Shown piece by piece: positions 24,524 to 37,000 of a stretch of DNA of 64,000 nucleotides. Within the stretch, counting starts at the first letter, position 1. Each line of letters opens with the position of its first letter. The notes under the pieces are model-generated. The model did not search any database. It saw only the letters and a program-made list of their open reading frames with translations, and was not told where the DNA came from. Where the stretch lies: the NCBI GenBank assembly GCA_030533445.1, contig CM060081.1:35362111-35426110 (forward strand). The letters run 5' to 3'. Source of the DNA: Cyprinodon diabolis (Eukaryota > Chordata > Actinopteri > Cyprinodontiformes > Cyprinodontidae). The translations under genes were made by a program, and so were the position numbers.

Positions 24524-25023
24524 CACTGCTGCTCTTACTTTCCACATTTTTCTTTCTAGCTCCTCTTTCAGCCCTTGGTATTTCTCAAGCTTCTCGTGTT
24601 CTTTCTTCTTGATGTTGCTGTCGCTTGGGATTGCCACATCTATCACTACTGCCTTCGACAAACAGTAGAAGAAGGCAGTAGTGATAGATGTGGCAATCCC
24701 AAGCGACAGCAACATCAAGAAGAAAGAACACGAGAAGCTTGAGAAATACCAAGGGCTGAAAGAGGAGCTAGAAAAAATGTGGAAAGTAAGAGCAGCAGTG
24801 GTGCCAGTGGTAATTGGAGCACTGGGGGCTGTGACCCCCAAACTGGGAGAGTGGCTACAGCAGATTCCAGGTAAAACATCAGAGGTCTCTGTCCAGAAGA
24901 GCGCAGTCCTGGGAACAGCTAAGATACTCCGCAGAACCCTCAAACTCTGGTAGAGGACCCGAGCTTGAGGATGACACATACCACCTCACGAGGGGTGAGA
25001 AAACAGTTTTTTTTATATATATA

Positions 25024-25094
<71 letters not shown>

Positions 25095-28000
25095 ACTTAC
25101 ATCAAAGCTCGACAAATCAGTATGTTAAATATCCTTTGACACCATTTTAGATTTACCTTTGTTTCTGTGTGTGTGTTTGATTTTGTGTGTGTGAACAGAG
25201 TGATGGGCCATCTGCTCATCTTCTCTCTTGAGGGAACATTTCCATCAAGAAATCAGAAGTGCCAAATAGTGAGCCAATATCTATAGCACAAAACTCATAC
25301 ATAGCCCAACACGCACACAAACACACACACAGCCCATACTAACCTCATCCAGGAGATGCGGTCCTGCCAGAACTCATACATTATGTAACACGTCTTTCCC
25401 GGGAGCTTCTGAACAGACACACTGAAGGAAAAAAGTAGATTGGGTCAAAGAAAGGGAAAATAAAACCAAAAGCGAGTTGCATCTTGAGAGGAATATAAGC
25501 TAGCTTTAGGCAAAGGCAAAACATCAAACGAAACAGAAATTGTGTTTTAGTTGGTAACAAATGCTTACTTTCAGTAATTTATATGGAAAGAGTAAAAAAA
25601 AAATTCTAAACATTTCCAGGATTTGGGGATTTAAAAACGGAAATAATTATAAAACTATATATGAATAAATATTTTTTTTCAATATAATTTGATATTTTAT
25701 CCTTTGTAAATCAAATGAAAAACATACTACAAAAATAGATATATTTAAAAAATGCTTTCACAGCCTGGTTGCAAAAATGTTTAAATCTTGAAACTGAAAC
25801 TTCTGATACAGTTACAGCTTTCAGCAGTCCTTGCAGGATTTTCTTGACATTTAGTCATTTATTTATCCTTTATCTAAATCCATTCTTTGTAAAAGGTTAC
25901 AAAGGATTAAAGATATCTCAGCAATGAATCAGAGTAGAAGGGTGCAAAGTTCCACAGCATTATAATATATATGCCTGGTACAGTGAAGGAAGTTAGAACG
26001 AATCTGAGAATATGTGAAACAACACAGAGATCAGGTAGATTGGACATTTTTTCATAATTGCTGCTGAGAAGACAAAGAATCGTGAAGAATGCTAAGAGGC
26101 CAACAACCAGTTGAGGCAGGTGCAGCTCAGGTATTTCCAACCAGTATGTGTTGTACTCCAGATATAACAAAAATGTACTGATTTGCATCCAACTTGGAGT
26201 ACTATGATACGGATGCACCTCTGTGTGCTTAAAGGAAAAAGTTCACAAATTCTGGGTTATTCAGCTTTCAGCTTCCATAATTAACTGACTCCTGGATATC
26301 ATATTGAAATATTTACAAAAGAATGATTGATTTTGTAAACTTCACTTCCATTTTAACATGTTGTAGTTGCCTTGACCTGGAAGAGTCAGCAACTATCTTG
26401 TTTCACCATATTTCTGGACAAGGATCAAATTTACAGGAAAGATCCAAAAAGGTCCAAGCCTGGCTAAAGTCTGTTTTTTAATAGTCTGTTTTTTAATAGA
26501 CTGATTAAACCATACATGAACTTTCATAGTTTCATTAGATATGTTTGGTGCAAAAGAACATTGCAAATTTCCAAACATCAAATCCGTATTGAAAGTTAGT
26601 AATGGCAACATGACAAGGTTGATAAAGCTAAAAACTATGCTGAAAAACTTGTCAGTTATGGGTTATGGGTCTGCCAGTATGTTGAGGAAGAAGAGAAATT
26701 TCATTTTCAGTCTAAAATAGAATCTAAAAGATTAAAGTCACCTTAACGGTGTAGTGGGTGATTTTATTTTTCTGGTTGGATCATCTAAATAAGTGGTCCT
26801 CCTCATTGTCAATCATTCTGGTGATATGTTTACGAAAGGCTGTCCTATGTGCTTGTCCCCATAGGTAGCTATCTTTTTCTGTGCATGTGCTCTTTCAGCT
26901 GCAAGTCTTATTCTGTCAATGTTACATTAGTTTTATTTGCGGGGAAACTTTTTATATGTAAATATGGGTGAGATGAGTTCCATCCGAGTGACCATCTCAT
27001 CATTACTTCCCCGCACCTCCTTGGCTTGGAGCTACTAAATGGGCTCTTGCATGCGTTTAATAGGCGTTCCCTCTCGCAAGCGGGTACAGGGTTGAGCATG
27101 TGCATTTTTTAGTGGAGAGGGCAGGTCTTTATAAAAAATTTGCCAAAATCCTCCACTATACCTTTAAGAAGAATGTGGACTACAGATGATCTCATAATCT
27201 GATAAATCAGGAAACTTGTTCAAGTTAGAGAGTACAATGGATTTCAAGTAAAATGTGTGTGTAAACTTAAACTGATCAAGGGGTTTGAATCAAAAAGAGC
27301 TTTAGGAAAGTATTAGTTCAAATGTGTACTTTCTGTACTTGTTCATTTTTTATTTCTTTGCTTTTAGTATGTAAGATCAAAAAATAAAAACAATTAGATT
27401 GTAAAAAATATCTATTGTGTAAGATACATTTTTTTTCAAACAATGTAAGGTTTAATTTTTTCATTGTAAAAACTCATTTTTTATGTTCCTATCAATTTAG
27501 CCACTTATTCAGCATCACTCAGAGGTTGAATCACAGCATCTGGAGCTGAATCTGAAGTTGGGTTTAATAGATGAATTTCTATATTTGGAATCAAGCTAGA
27601 TACTCACTGCAAGTTGTCAGAGTGGGCTAAAGTGGCATCCATGTAGCTATGGAGAACTTTCCGGAAGCTTTCTAGTTCGTCATCAATCACGGACATCTGC
27701 CTCTGAACCAGCAGGATGTTCTGTTGACAATGAGACAACGGATAAAAGGGAGGATAAGATGAAAACAGAAGTTTGTGTGTTTTGGAATCCATCTCACTGA
27801 CATCAGGCACATTTGCAGTTTCTAATGATTTAGTGAGACCTAACTTTCTAAAACATCCTCAAATGATGGATAAAGTTTTAGATGTGGCATTTACGGATAA
27901 TGGTGAGGATCAGGAGAAAGCTGAGGCCTTTTATTTATGAGCCCTCATGAAAAGATCAAAGTAAAAAATAAATAAATAAAACCCGTGTGAGAGAAAGCAT

Positions 28001-31000
28001 TACACTAACAATCTCTTCTACAGATATGTGGGCAGCTAGTGCTCAGATGCATTCCTCATTATTGTAGGTCAAAACAAGCCTAACTTCATGTAGCTTATCC
28101 AAATAAGATAGGACATTACCTATAATTAAAAAAATCTGCAAATATCTATAGAAATATGAATTTTTCCTTTTACTAATGGTTGCAATGATTGAGCTGTTTT
28201 TTTTTTAGTTGTTTTGTTTTTTAATGAGTGGGGACTTTTTTTTTTATCTCTAATAGTTTTTAAAGGAAAGTGTACATGGAAAAAAGTGGGAAAGAAATGC
28301 TGTTCAAATTCAGGAGCTGCATCCTCCGAAGGCCAGATTTGTAGGCTGATTACATCATAGGTCTGCTCGAATTGCAACACTCCTCGTTATGCGGCCGTCA
28401 AATGCAGCCTTCTTTTTGCCCATTTTTAAGGAAGGGTTGGGGGTATCCTATGTAGCCTTTGGTAACAGTGGTGAATATTGGAAGTACAGTTTATTACAAT
28501 ACAAGTATGTGAAAAGTTACATCTGAAATAAATGAAAATAATTGTTTTAAATGGTTCTTGAGTCAGATATGTGGTGGTTAATGTTTGGTTTATTGAAAGG
28601 TTTTTATCTGTTACCGTGTAAATGGGTCTGGTTGTCATTTAAGGACAGACTACATTCTTTTCTTGCTTTGTGTGTCAAATTTCACAATTGCTAGGCGTAC
28701 GGCTGTGAAAGCTGAGCAACGCTGGACCTGTTGAATCCACAGCCAAAACTCGTCCGGTCTCATCATTTTCACGGACCTCGAAGGATCTAGTCCAGGTGGA
28801 CGGGTCCTTGGAGGATGCAGATTTTGAAATCTAACACACTCAACGTCTTCAACCTTTGGGAATCATTGAGGTACTAAAATATCTGATGATTTATTAGGGA
28901 GTGAGTTCTCACATGTTTTGTGTGTAATTAGATGAGAAATATGGCAGAAACTGTTCGAGTGCATTCATGTCTTCAGGTTTTGGTGTTGCAACTTTTAGAA
29001 ATGATCAGAATCCTGGCTACACACTGTCCCAGGCTTTCTAATCATAAAGCTAACTAAATAAAAAAAAAGTAAATAAACAAAAACAAAGTTTAGGCAGGTC
29101 TACCCTACTGAGGCTTGTAATGACTTTGTAACGTTTTTTTTTGCAGATCCATTTAGTTAAGCATTTAGTTCATGATGTGGAAAGTAAAACTGCTTTTAAA
29201 TGAGAGAGAACTCTGAGAACAGTGGAAAGAAACACTGAGCTGACTGGACTTTGATCACTGAGACAAACTTTCTGCACCAGCTCATTAAAAAGCTGCTCAT
29301 GTTTTTTTTGTTAATCTCGCTGTCATCTTGAAAAACGTTTAGAGAAAGGTGAGCAATGAGAGAAAATAAAATGGAGGATTTTAAGATCTCAAATTTGGAT
29401 TATATTTAGAGGGATAGAGAAATTTGTATGAGAGAGCAGTAGCATAGCTCCCCTGATAAAGTCATTAAAATATCTGCTTTTGAAATGGTAAAACTCATAA
29501 ATTAATCTTATCCAGCCAACTATTTTGATCATTTTTTAAACGAAACTGTATCTTTTTACAGTAGTACACATTTTCTGTTTATCATCCAAAATTTTTCTCA
29601 GGGGCATGTGGATAAACTTTTAGACAAATCATAATTGAAAGGAAAAAAACAACATATTCTCAGTTAAACTGTTTCTGTAGATTCATTGATCTATGTATAT
29701 TAACTTAATAACCATGTGATCAAAGCTGAAAAAAGAAATGACCACCAATTTTTACTACCAAGAAAAAGTTTTTCCTCACACACTTAAAGTCAAACATCAT
29801 TGATGTCACTGGGAAAAAATATTTCAGAAGGCTTTCAGGCCTGAAATGAAATTAAAAAAAGCTTATTGTTCTAGATGTTGACAAAAGTTAACATTCTAAT
29901 CTAGATTACAAAACAAAAGTTAGGTTAAAATTGAACACTGCTGTTATGTACTTTCTGTACATTAATTAATTAATATGAAATTAAACATTGACTGCTCACT
30001 TATAAACACAAAAAAATACTTACTTAAAAAATAATAATAAAAAAAATATAACAACTGCAGTGAAGTGTTTTTCGTTTAAAAACAGATAATCATTTTAAAG
30101 AATGTATCTATTAAACAACCAAGCAATGAAACAAATTTTTGTATTCTAAATGAAAGTGTTCACAATAAACACATTGAAGCAAACACACTCTACTATCAGG
30201 GGCAGATTTAGAAAATTTGGGGCCCTAGACAAAGAGAGGTAGGGGGCCCTCTGAATTGAGAAGACAGCACATAAAACAGACCCATTACACAGATACAGAA
30301 ATTTTAATAGAATAGACGTGCATCATTTGTTCTACGTTTTGTCCCTCTCTTCTTGTCCCTTTTGTTGTTGTTTTCCTCTCTATATTTTGTACTCAGCTGA
30401 CTTTTCATGCTGTCTCAAAAGGAAAGAAAGATTTCTATCACTAAGCTCACTTAGCTGATTGCTCCTTCTTGTGTTTCTAAAAAGGCACAGCAAAAGTAAT
30501 TAACACAGTCCTTCTTTTCACTGTAGACAAGCCATGGTCTGCTTATCGTTTCTCCAATTTTAATTTGTATGAAATAATAGCTGTATGAATCATGACAGAC
30601 AAGATAGAGGAGAGCAGGATGCAGGGTTACGAATCTACTTGCTCCAGAGAGCACAGTTCTGTGCTTTTATATTTTGTTGCCAAAGTGTCCAGTTGCAGAA
30701 AAAAGTTGCTAGATTTGAAGCTAGGCTGTCTGTTTGGACCTGGCATTTTAGCGGAAGGATTTTTATCACAAAACATAATTAATGTGCACAAATAAGGAAA
30801 AGTTGTATTAACCATACATGTAAACAGAGTTTTATGGGGCCCCCAGGAACTTAGGGCCCTAAGCAACTGCCTAGTATTGCCTAATGGTAAATACCCCCCT
30901 GTCTACTACGAGGCTCTCCCATATAACTAAGCTATGACAAGCCTAAGAGAAGCCCATCAAACCTGCAGAAAAAGCTTATTTCAGCCACTTATATTGTTCG

Positions 31001-34000
31001 GTCGATCATCATCCAGATTTCACGATTATGGGTTAGGGTAGGAAAGGAGAAAAACGAGTAAGTTGAGAGCTTTGCCTTTTCCCTTTACCAGCATAAACAG
31101 TTGCTGTGTTTGTATTATACCAGCAGCTGCACTGATCCTTCTATTAATCTCCTGCCTTGATTCTCACCTCACTTGTGATAGTTGAACTCTTCCACTTGAG
31201 GAAGGAACTATTCTCCAAGCTGAAAGGGCGAAGCTACTTTTACAAAATCAAATGTCAAATAAATATTTTAAGCCTATTTACTTACAGCTGGTTAGCAGTC
31301 TCAGTAAAGAGAAAACAAGTTGTTTGTCCTTATTTAGCAACTGCACTAGATCTACTGGGTATTGGGAGAGCACACTGATGAATTACCCGGGATTCAAGTT
31401 ACCGAGGTAATTTAAATCCTGGGGATTTAAATAAGTGAAAAGGCCAGTTCTCTGCAAAAGTCTGGAGGGGTTCAGACAGATCACAGACCACAAACCTAAC
31501 GCCTTCCCTGAAGGTTGCATAAGATCAACAGTTCATCTGTTGACCCGGTGCAGCTAGCTGGAGCTCAATGCTCTGCTCTAAAAAAAACCATGGAGATAGT
31601 TATGGATGCTTGTGTGTCACCTTGCCACCAAAACAAATTCCTTGTTTTGTCCAAAACACATACAATTTGGCAAGAAAGCTTTTTTCTGATTAACTTACAG
31701 AACTGTATGTGCTGGCCAGTGTATCCTCCTTCAGTGGCTCCAACTTAGGACCCTAAAACCAGAGAGCAATAGAATTGAAAAGATCTAATGGCTAAACAAT
31801 GATGGGAAACATTAGAGAATTGGAGAAAAATACTCCATCCGAATCCATCTAGAGTTAAAAACAGAATCAAAATCCACATAAAGCTTAATTCAATTTTCAA
31901 CATTTTCCATTTTGAATTGTTAATAATAAAAATGTCCATACAATGTCTAGATTTAAATGTTGAATATAAAATTTCTAAAATAATAAAATCTAATTCTAAA
32001 TGTTATGACATTATCATTATACGCTGTCTGAATGAATTATAATATATGTATTCTTTCTCTGTATATTTTGTTTCTTTATATTTTGCAAAACAGTTTATCA
32101 TAGGGAGATAACTGTCAAAGTGACTCTCCCCTTAAGTTCAGAAAATCAGAATTAGAATAAATTAAAAGGTGCTGAGGTCAGTGACTGATGTAATTTGGAA
32201 ATTAAATAGGACTCCTGTCCTACAAATTAGATAAAAACATCAATACCTTGACATTTTACAACCATTTTTAGACTCTACATTATGTAATCTGAAGCAATGC
32301 TATTTTATCATAAAATTAATTCAATGTGAAACGATGGAGCAAGCTTTTTATCTCATACACTCATTGCCTTTTATTTCAGAGGAGAGGCAGATGGTGTGTG
32401 CTGATGGTGTCTGTGTGGAGGTGTTGGGTTGGATATTGCACTCTGAATATCCTGCAGGTTATGATTTACTTTGATATTGCACTCTAAGACCCTCTGGTCT
32501 GACATAATAGACAACCGGAGAGAGCAAAAACATGCTTTGAGAAAGACAGATAAAAGAGGAAAAAGAATAAGCATCAAAGGTTGTAGTAAGAGGAGTTAAT
32601 AAGGGAAGAGCAGACGGAGCTGGAAAAAGAAAGAGCAGGAGAGCGTGAAAGAGGCTTCAGGATGTGTGGTGAGAATTGGTCATGGTATGAGAGCCGGAGG
32701 TGACTGGTCTTGGTGTTTGACAGGGATACAGATCTGCAGAGCTCCATTTAAAAAGTATGCATTTTCAAGCATACTCAGAACCCACAGAAAATCAAAACGC
32801 ACGACACAAATTATTACATGAGGCAGTCGCAGGATACTCAGAATAAACTAATAGCTAGTTTTCTATGTTCCTGCTGAAATTCACGAGTCTTCACTGTTAG
32901 AAAAAAAAAAAGAAGAAAACTCAAGTAAAATTTCTATACAAGTAGAAAGTTAATTAAATAACTTCCACCTTATATCTTAGGGAAGAATTTTTAAATTTAT
33001 TTTATTTTATTGCATTTTTAGCTATTAAGTTAAATTCAAATTATTCCTGTTTAAATAGTTTTGTACAGAAAAAAATAAATCTTATTTTCTCATGAAATGA
33101 TTACTGGCACATGCTGCTTTTCAATAGTTCAAGAAAAATAAATAAATAGAAAACAAGCAACTAGGGGCAAACATATCAGCAGCTACAATTAAAAAACAGA
33201 GCCAGATGAACTGTGGGATTTTTTTTTCACTGGTGCCAAATTAAAGAATTCTGCCACCTGCAATTATAGATAAACTGCCATTTGTCTGTTAAACAAAGGC
33301 ACGTGTATTTAAACTGTATCTGGCCTCTCAATAGCTGTAAATGCTAACAGTTTATTTCTTCTAAGCTGACTTCAAACAGAACCAACCATATAACATAGCT
33401 GAACAATGTGTTTTTTTTATTTTTCATGTTTAAAATGTTTAACAAATAAAATTTAATTAAAATTTCAAATAATTTTCTTTTTGATAACTGAAAGCATATT
33501 GTTTTAGGCGTCTCTGCTCTTTTAATGGAATCTAGCCTGATGTCCAGGATTACAATATTTAAAGATATTAAAAAGGATATGAAGAGATAAAAGCTCATGG
33601 ATGTGAACTTTAAGTCCCTGATTCATATAAAACTTAAATAATAAATATATATAAAGCATGCTACAAAGAAAAACCCCACATGTCATACTGTACCTGACAC
33701 TCCAGTTTATCCAAAAGTTGCTGCAGTCGATTGATCTGAGGGCACCAGTTTTCTTCATCTTCTATATTAATGTCTCCTGATAATTGAAATTGAAACTAAT
33801 TAATTAAACAAGTATTCAATTCATGTTGTAACCTACCTAAACAAGATGAACAATTTTCTAATAAAAAACGGGTTCATATATTGTCAATAAAACAGCCATA
33901 ACCTCATGAATTGCTCAAATTCTTCAGGAAAACTGCATCAGTGACACGAAGACAAGACATTTGGTTTATATCAAACTGCAGCCATTAGAAATCTAATTAC

Positions 34001-37000
34001 TCAAAATCTTCAGAGGCTGAAACATTTGCTGACAGTTAGTAGTCGCATGGAAATGAAAAATAAACTTAATCACCTTGAAATTCAAAACAAAATAGTTGTA
34101 GTTCCTTTCACTGAACTGAAACGTTTTTAAAATAATATCAAGCACAAAAGTAATTTGCCCAAATTAACTTTGTGGAAATTGTTTTGTGAATCGATTTGCG
34201 TTTTTTCTATGTTAAAAATAAGATTGAAGAGATAAAACAAAACATTTTAAGATTAAAAACAAAAATCCATAGAATTAAAAACAGCATGTGAAATGATAAA
34301 AAAAATCCTTATAATTGTAAAACATAATTTTACACTATCATAGAGCAGGTAATTGTTCAATATTATAAAGTAAAGTTACAATTAAATCTCATTCAAACTG
34401 ACAGATTAGTATAGTTTGAAAACACTGGTCTGTTAGGGCTGGATAACTAATTATATCATAATCACAATTAACAAACTTAAAATTTTCAAATGGCAGAGGC
34501 ACTAAATTATGGTCACATTACATTTGACAAGAGTAAAACATTGTCTTTCTAACTCTTCTGCATGGCAGGTAATCATATCAGTAATCCCCCTGAACTCTGA
34601 TCCAGAACCGCAAGGCATTTTGGGGGTTGTAGGCAGAGAAAAGGATTTAGACTCAAGAGTGGACCTATTTTAAAGCGTAAAAGCTACATTTATATAAGGT
34701 TAGGATTACAGTATAAATTATGTTTTTCCCTTGGTTATTATTTCAAAGAGATAAACAAGAAACACTAATTAAGAATAATCAATATCGCCTGATATGAAAG
34801 GGTAAACTGTGATAAATTTTTCCGCAACATCATGCAAACTGTTAAAAGACCACAGCACATTTTTTTATTTTATTTTATTAATTGACAAAAAACATGGAAT
34901 GTATTAAAGAACTTATCGGGTGATAAATAATTATTTTTAACCTATACAAATGTCATTATGTAATCTTACGCTGTATTGACTTCTTAATGTCAATTCATTA
35001 CTTTAAAAGCATGAAAGTTAGACCCAAGGGCCGTCCTTAAGGGTAACCAATAAAGAAATTCAATAGCAATATTATTATGATAAACATATTATATCAGATG
35101 ATGCTTTAAATAGTTAAAACTGCATTTTGGATCTACAATTTATTTACACAATGAAGTATTTTTGCTATATTATAACTGCAGATGAATAATTTCACCTTTT
35201 TTTGAAGAAAGAGAATGAACTTGCTCCTACTGAAACTAAGTTACAAAGACGTAAATACATAAATATGGATGCTTTTTCTTAAATACAAGAAAAATACCGG
35301 TACCTATCTTGGCAAACTGTATCAGCAAGGCTGTTTGCATGGTGACACTTTTTTTTAAGGAACAGCTCTACCTTTGCAACTACAGGTGCTGGTCATAAAA
35401 TTAGAATATCATGAAAAAGTAGATTGATTTCAGTAATTCCATTTAAAAAGTGAAACTTGTATATTATATTCATACATTACATACAAACTCATATATTTCA
35501 GATGTTTATTTTGTTTAATTTTGATGATTACAAATGACAACAAATGAAAATCTCAAATTCATCATATCAGAAAATTAGAATATTACTGAAGACCAATAAA
35601 AACAAAGGATTTATAGAAATGTTGGCCAACTGAAAAGTATGAACATGAAAAGTATGAGCATGTACAGCACTCAGTATTTAGTTGGGCCTCCTTTGGCCTG
35701 TATTACTGCAGCAATGCGGCGTGGCATGGAGTCGATCAGTCTGTGGCACTGCTCAGGTGTTATGATAGCCCAGGTTGCTCTAATAGTGGCTTTTAGCTCT
35801 TCTGAATTGTTGGGTCTGGTGTATTGCATCTTCTTCTTCACAATACCCCATAGATTTTCTATGGGGTTAAGGTCAGGAGAGTTTGCTGGCCAATTAAGAA
35901 CAGGGATACCATGGTCCTTCAACCAGGTACTGGTAGCTTTGGCACTGTGTGCAGGTGCCAAGTCCTGTTGGAAAATGAAATCTGCATCTCCAAAAAGTTG
36001 GTCAGCTGCAGGAAGCATGAAGTGCTCTAAAACTTCCTGGTATGTGGCTGCGTTGACCCTGGACCTCAGAAAACACAATGGACCAACACCAGCAGATGAC
36101 ATGGCACCCCAAACCATCACTGACTGTGGAAACTTTACACTGGACTTCAAGCAACGTGGATGAAGTGCCTCTCTTCTTTTCCTCCAGACTCTGGGACCTT
36201 GATTTCCAAAGGAAATGCAAAATTTACTTTCATCAGAGAACATGACTTTGGACCACTCACCAGCAGCCCAGGCAAGACGCTTCTGACGCTGTCTGTGGTT
36301 CAAGAGTGGCTTGACACAAGGAATGCGACAGCAGAAACCCATGTCTTTCATACGTCTGTGTGTGGTGGTTCTTGAAGCACTCACTCCAGCTGCAGTCCAC
36401 TCTTTGTGAATCTCCCCCACATTTTTGAATGGGTTTTGTTTCACAATCCTCTCCAGGGTGCGGTTATCTCTCTTGCTTGTACACTTTTTTCGACCACATC
36501 TTTTCCTTCCCTTCGCCTCTCTATTAATGTGCTTGGACACTGAGCTCTGTGAACAGCCAGCCTCTTTAGCGATGACCTTTTGTGTCTTGCCCTCCTTGTG
36601 CAAGGTGTCGATGGTCGTCTTTTGGACAACTGTCAAGTCAGCAGTCTTCCCCATGATTGTGTAGCCTATAGAACTAGACTGAAAGACCATTTAAAGGCTT
36701 TTGCAGGTGGTTTGAGTTAATTAGCTGATTAGAGTGTGGCACCAGGGGCCATCAATTTTGAACCTTTTCACAATATTCTAATTTTCTGATATGATGAATT
36801 TGAGATTTTCATTTGTTGTCATTTGTAATCATCAAAATTAAACAAAATAAACATCTGAAATATATGAGTTTGTATGTAATGTATGAATATAATATACAAG
36901 TTTCACTTTTTAAATGGAATTACTGAAATCAATCTACTTTTTCATGATATTCTAATTTTATGACCAGCACCTGTAGTTTCAGAATTAGTTTGTATTGCGT

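Noticed and set aside
24329..24979. 216-codon minus-strand ORF with YIYIYI repeats
   Set aside because: Reads through the LINE hairpin and the (TA)n tract; an artefact of fusing repeat, inverted copy and antisense strand.
25160..25330. (GT)n and (CA)n stretches near a NECAB exon
   Set aside because: Short, interrupted dinucleotide runs, common in fish introns and not remarkable alone.
32371..32577. Possible NECAB exon near DQRVLECN
   Set aside because: A usable acceptor (GTCAG) exists, but the required phase 0 hits a stop after four codons. LEC resemblance is probably chance.
35639..36163. Plus-strand 174-codon ORF in both Tc1 copies
   Set aside because: Antisense shadow of the transposase gene.
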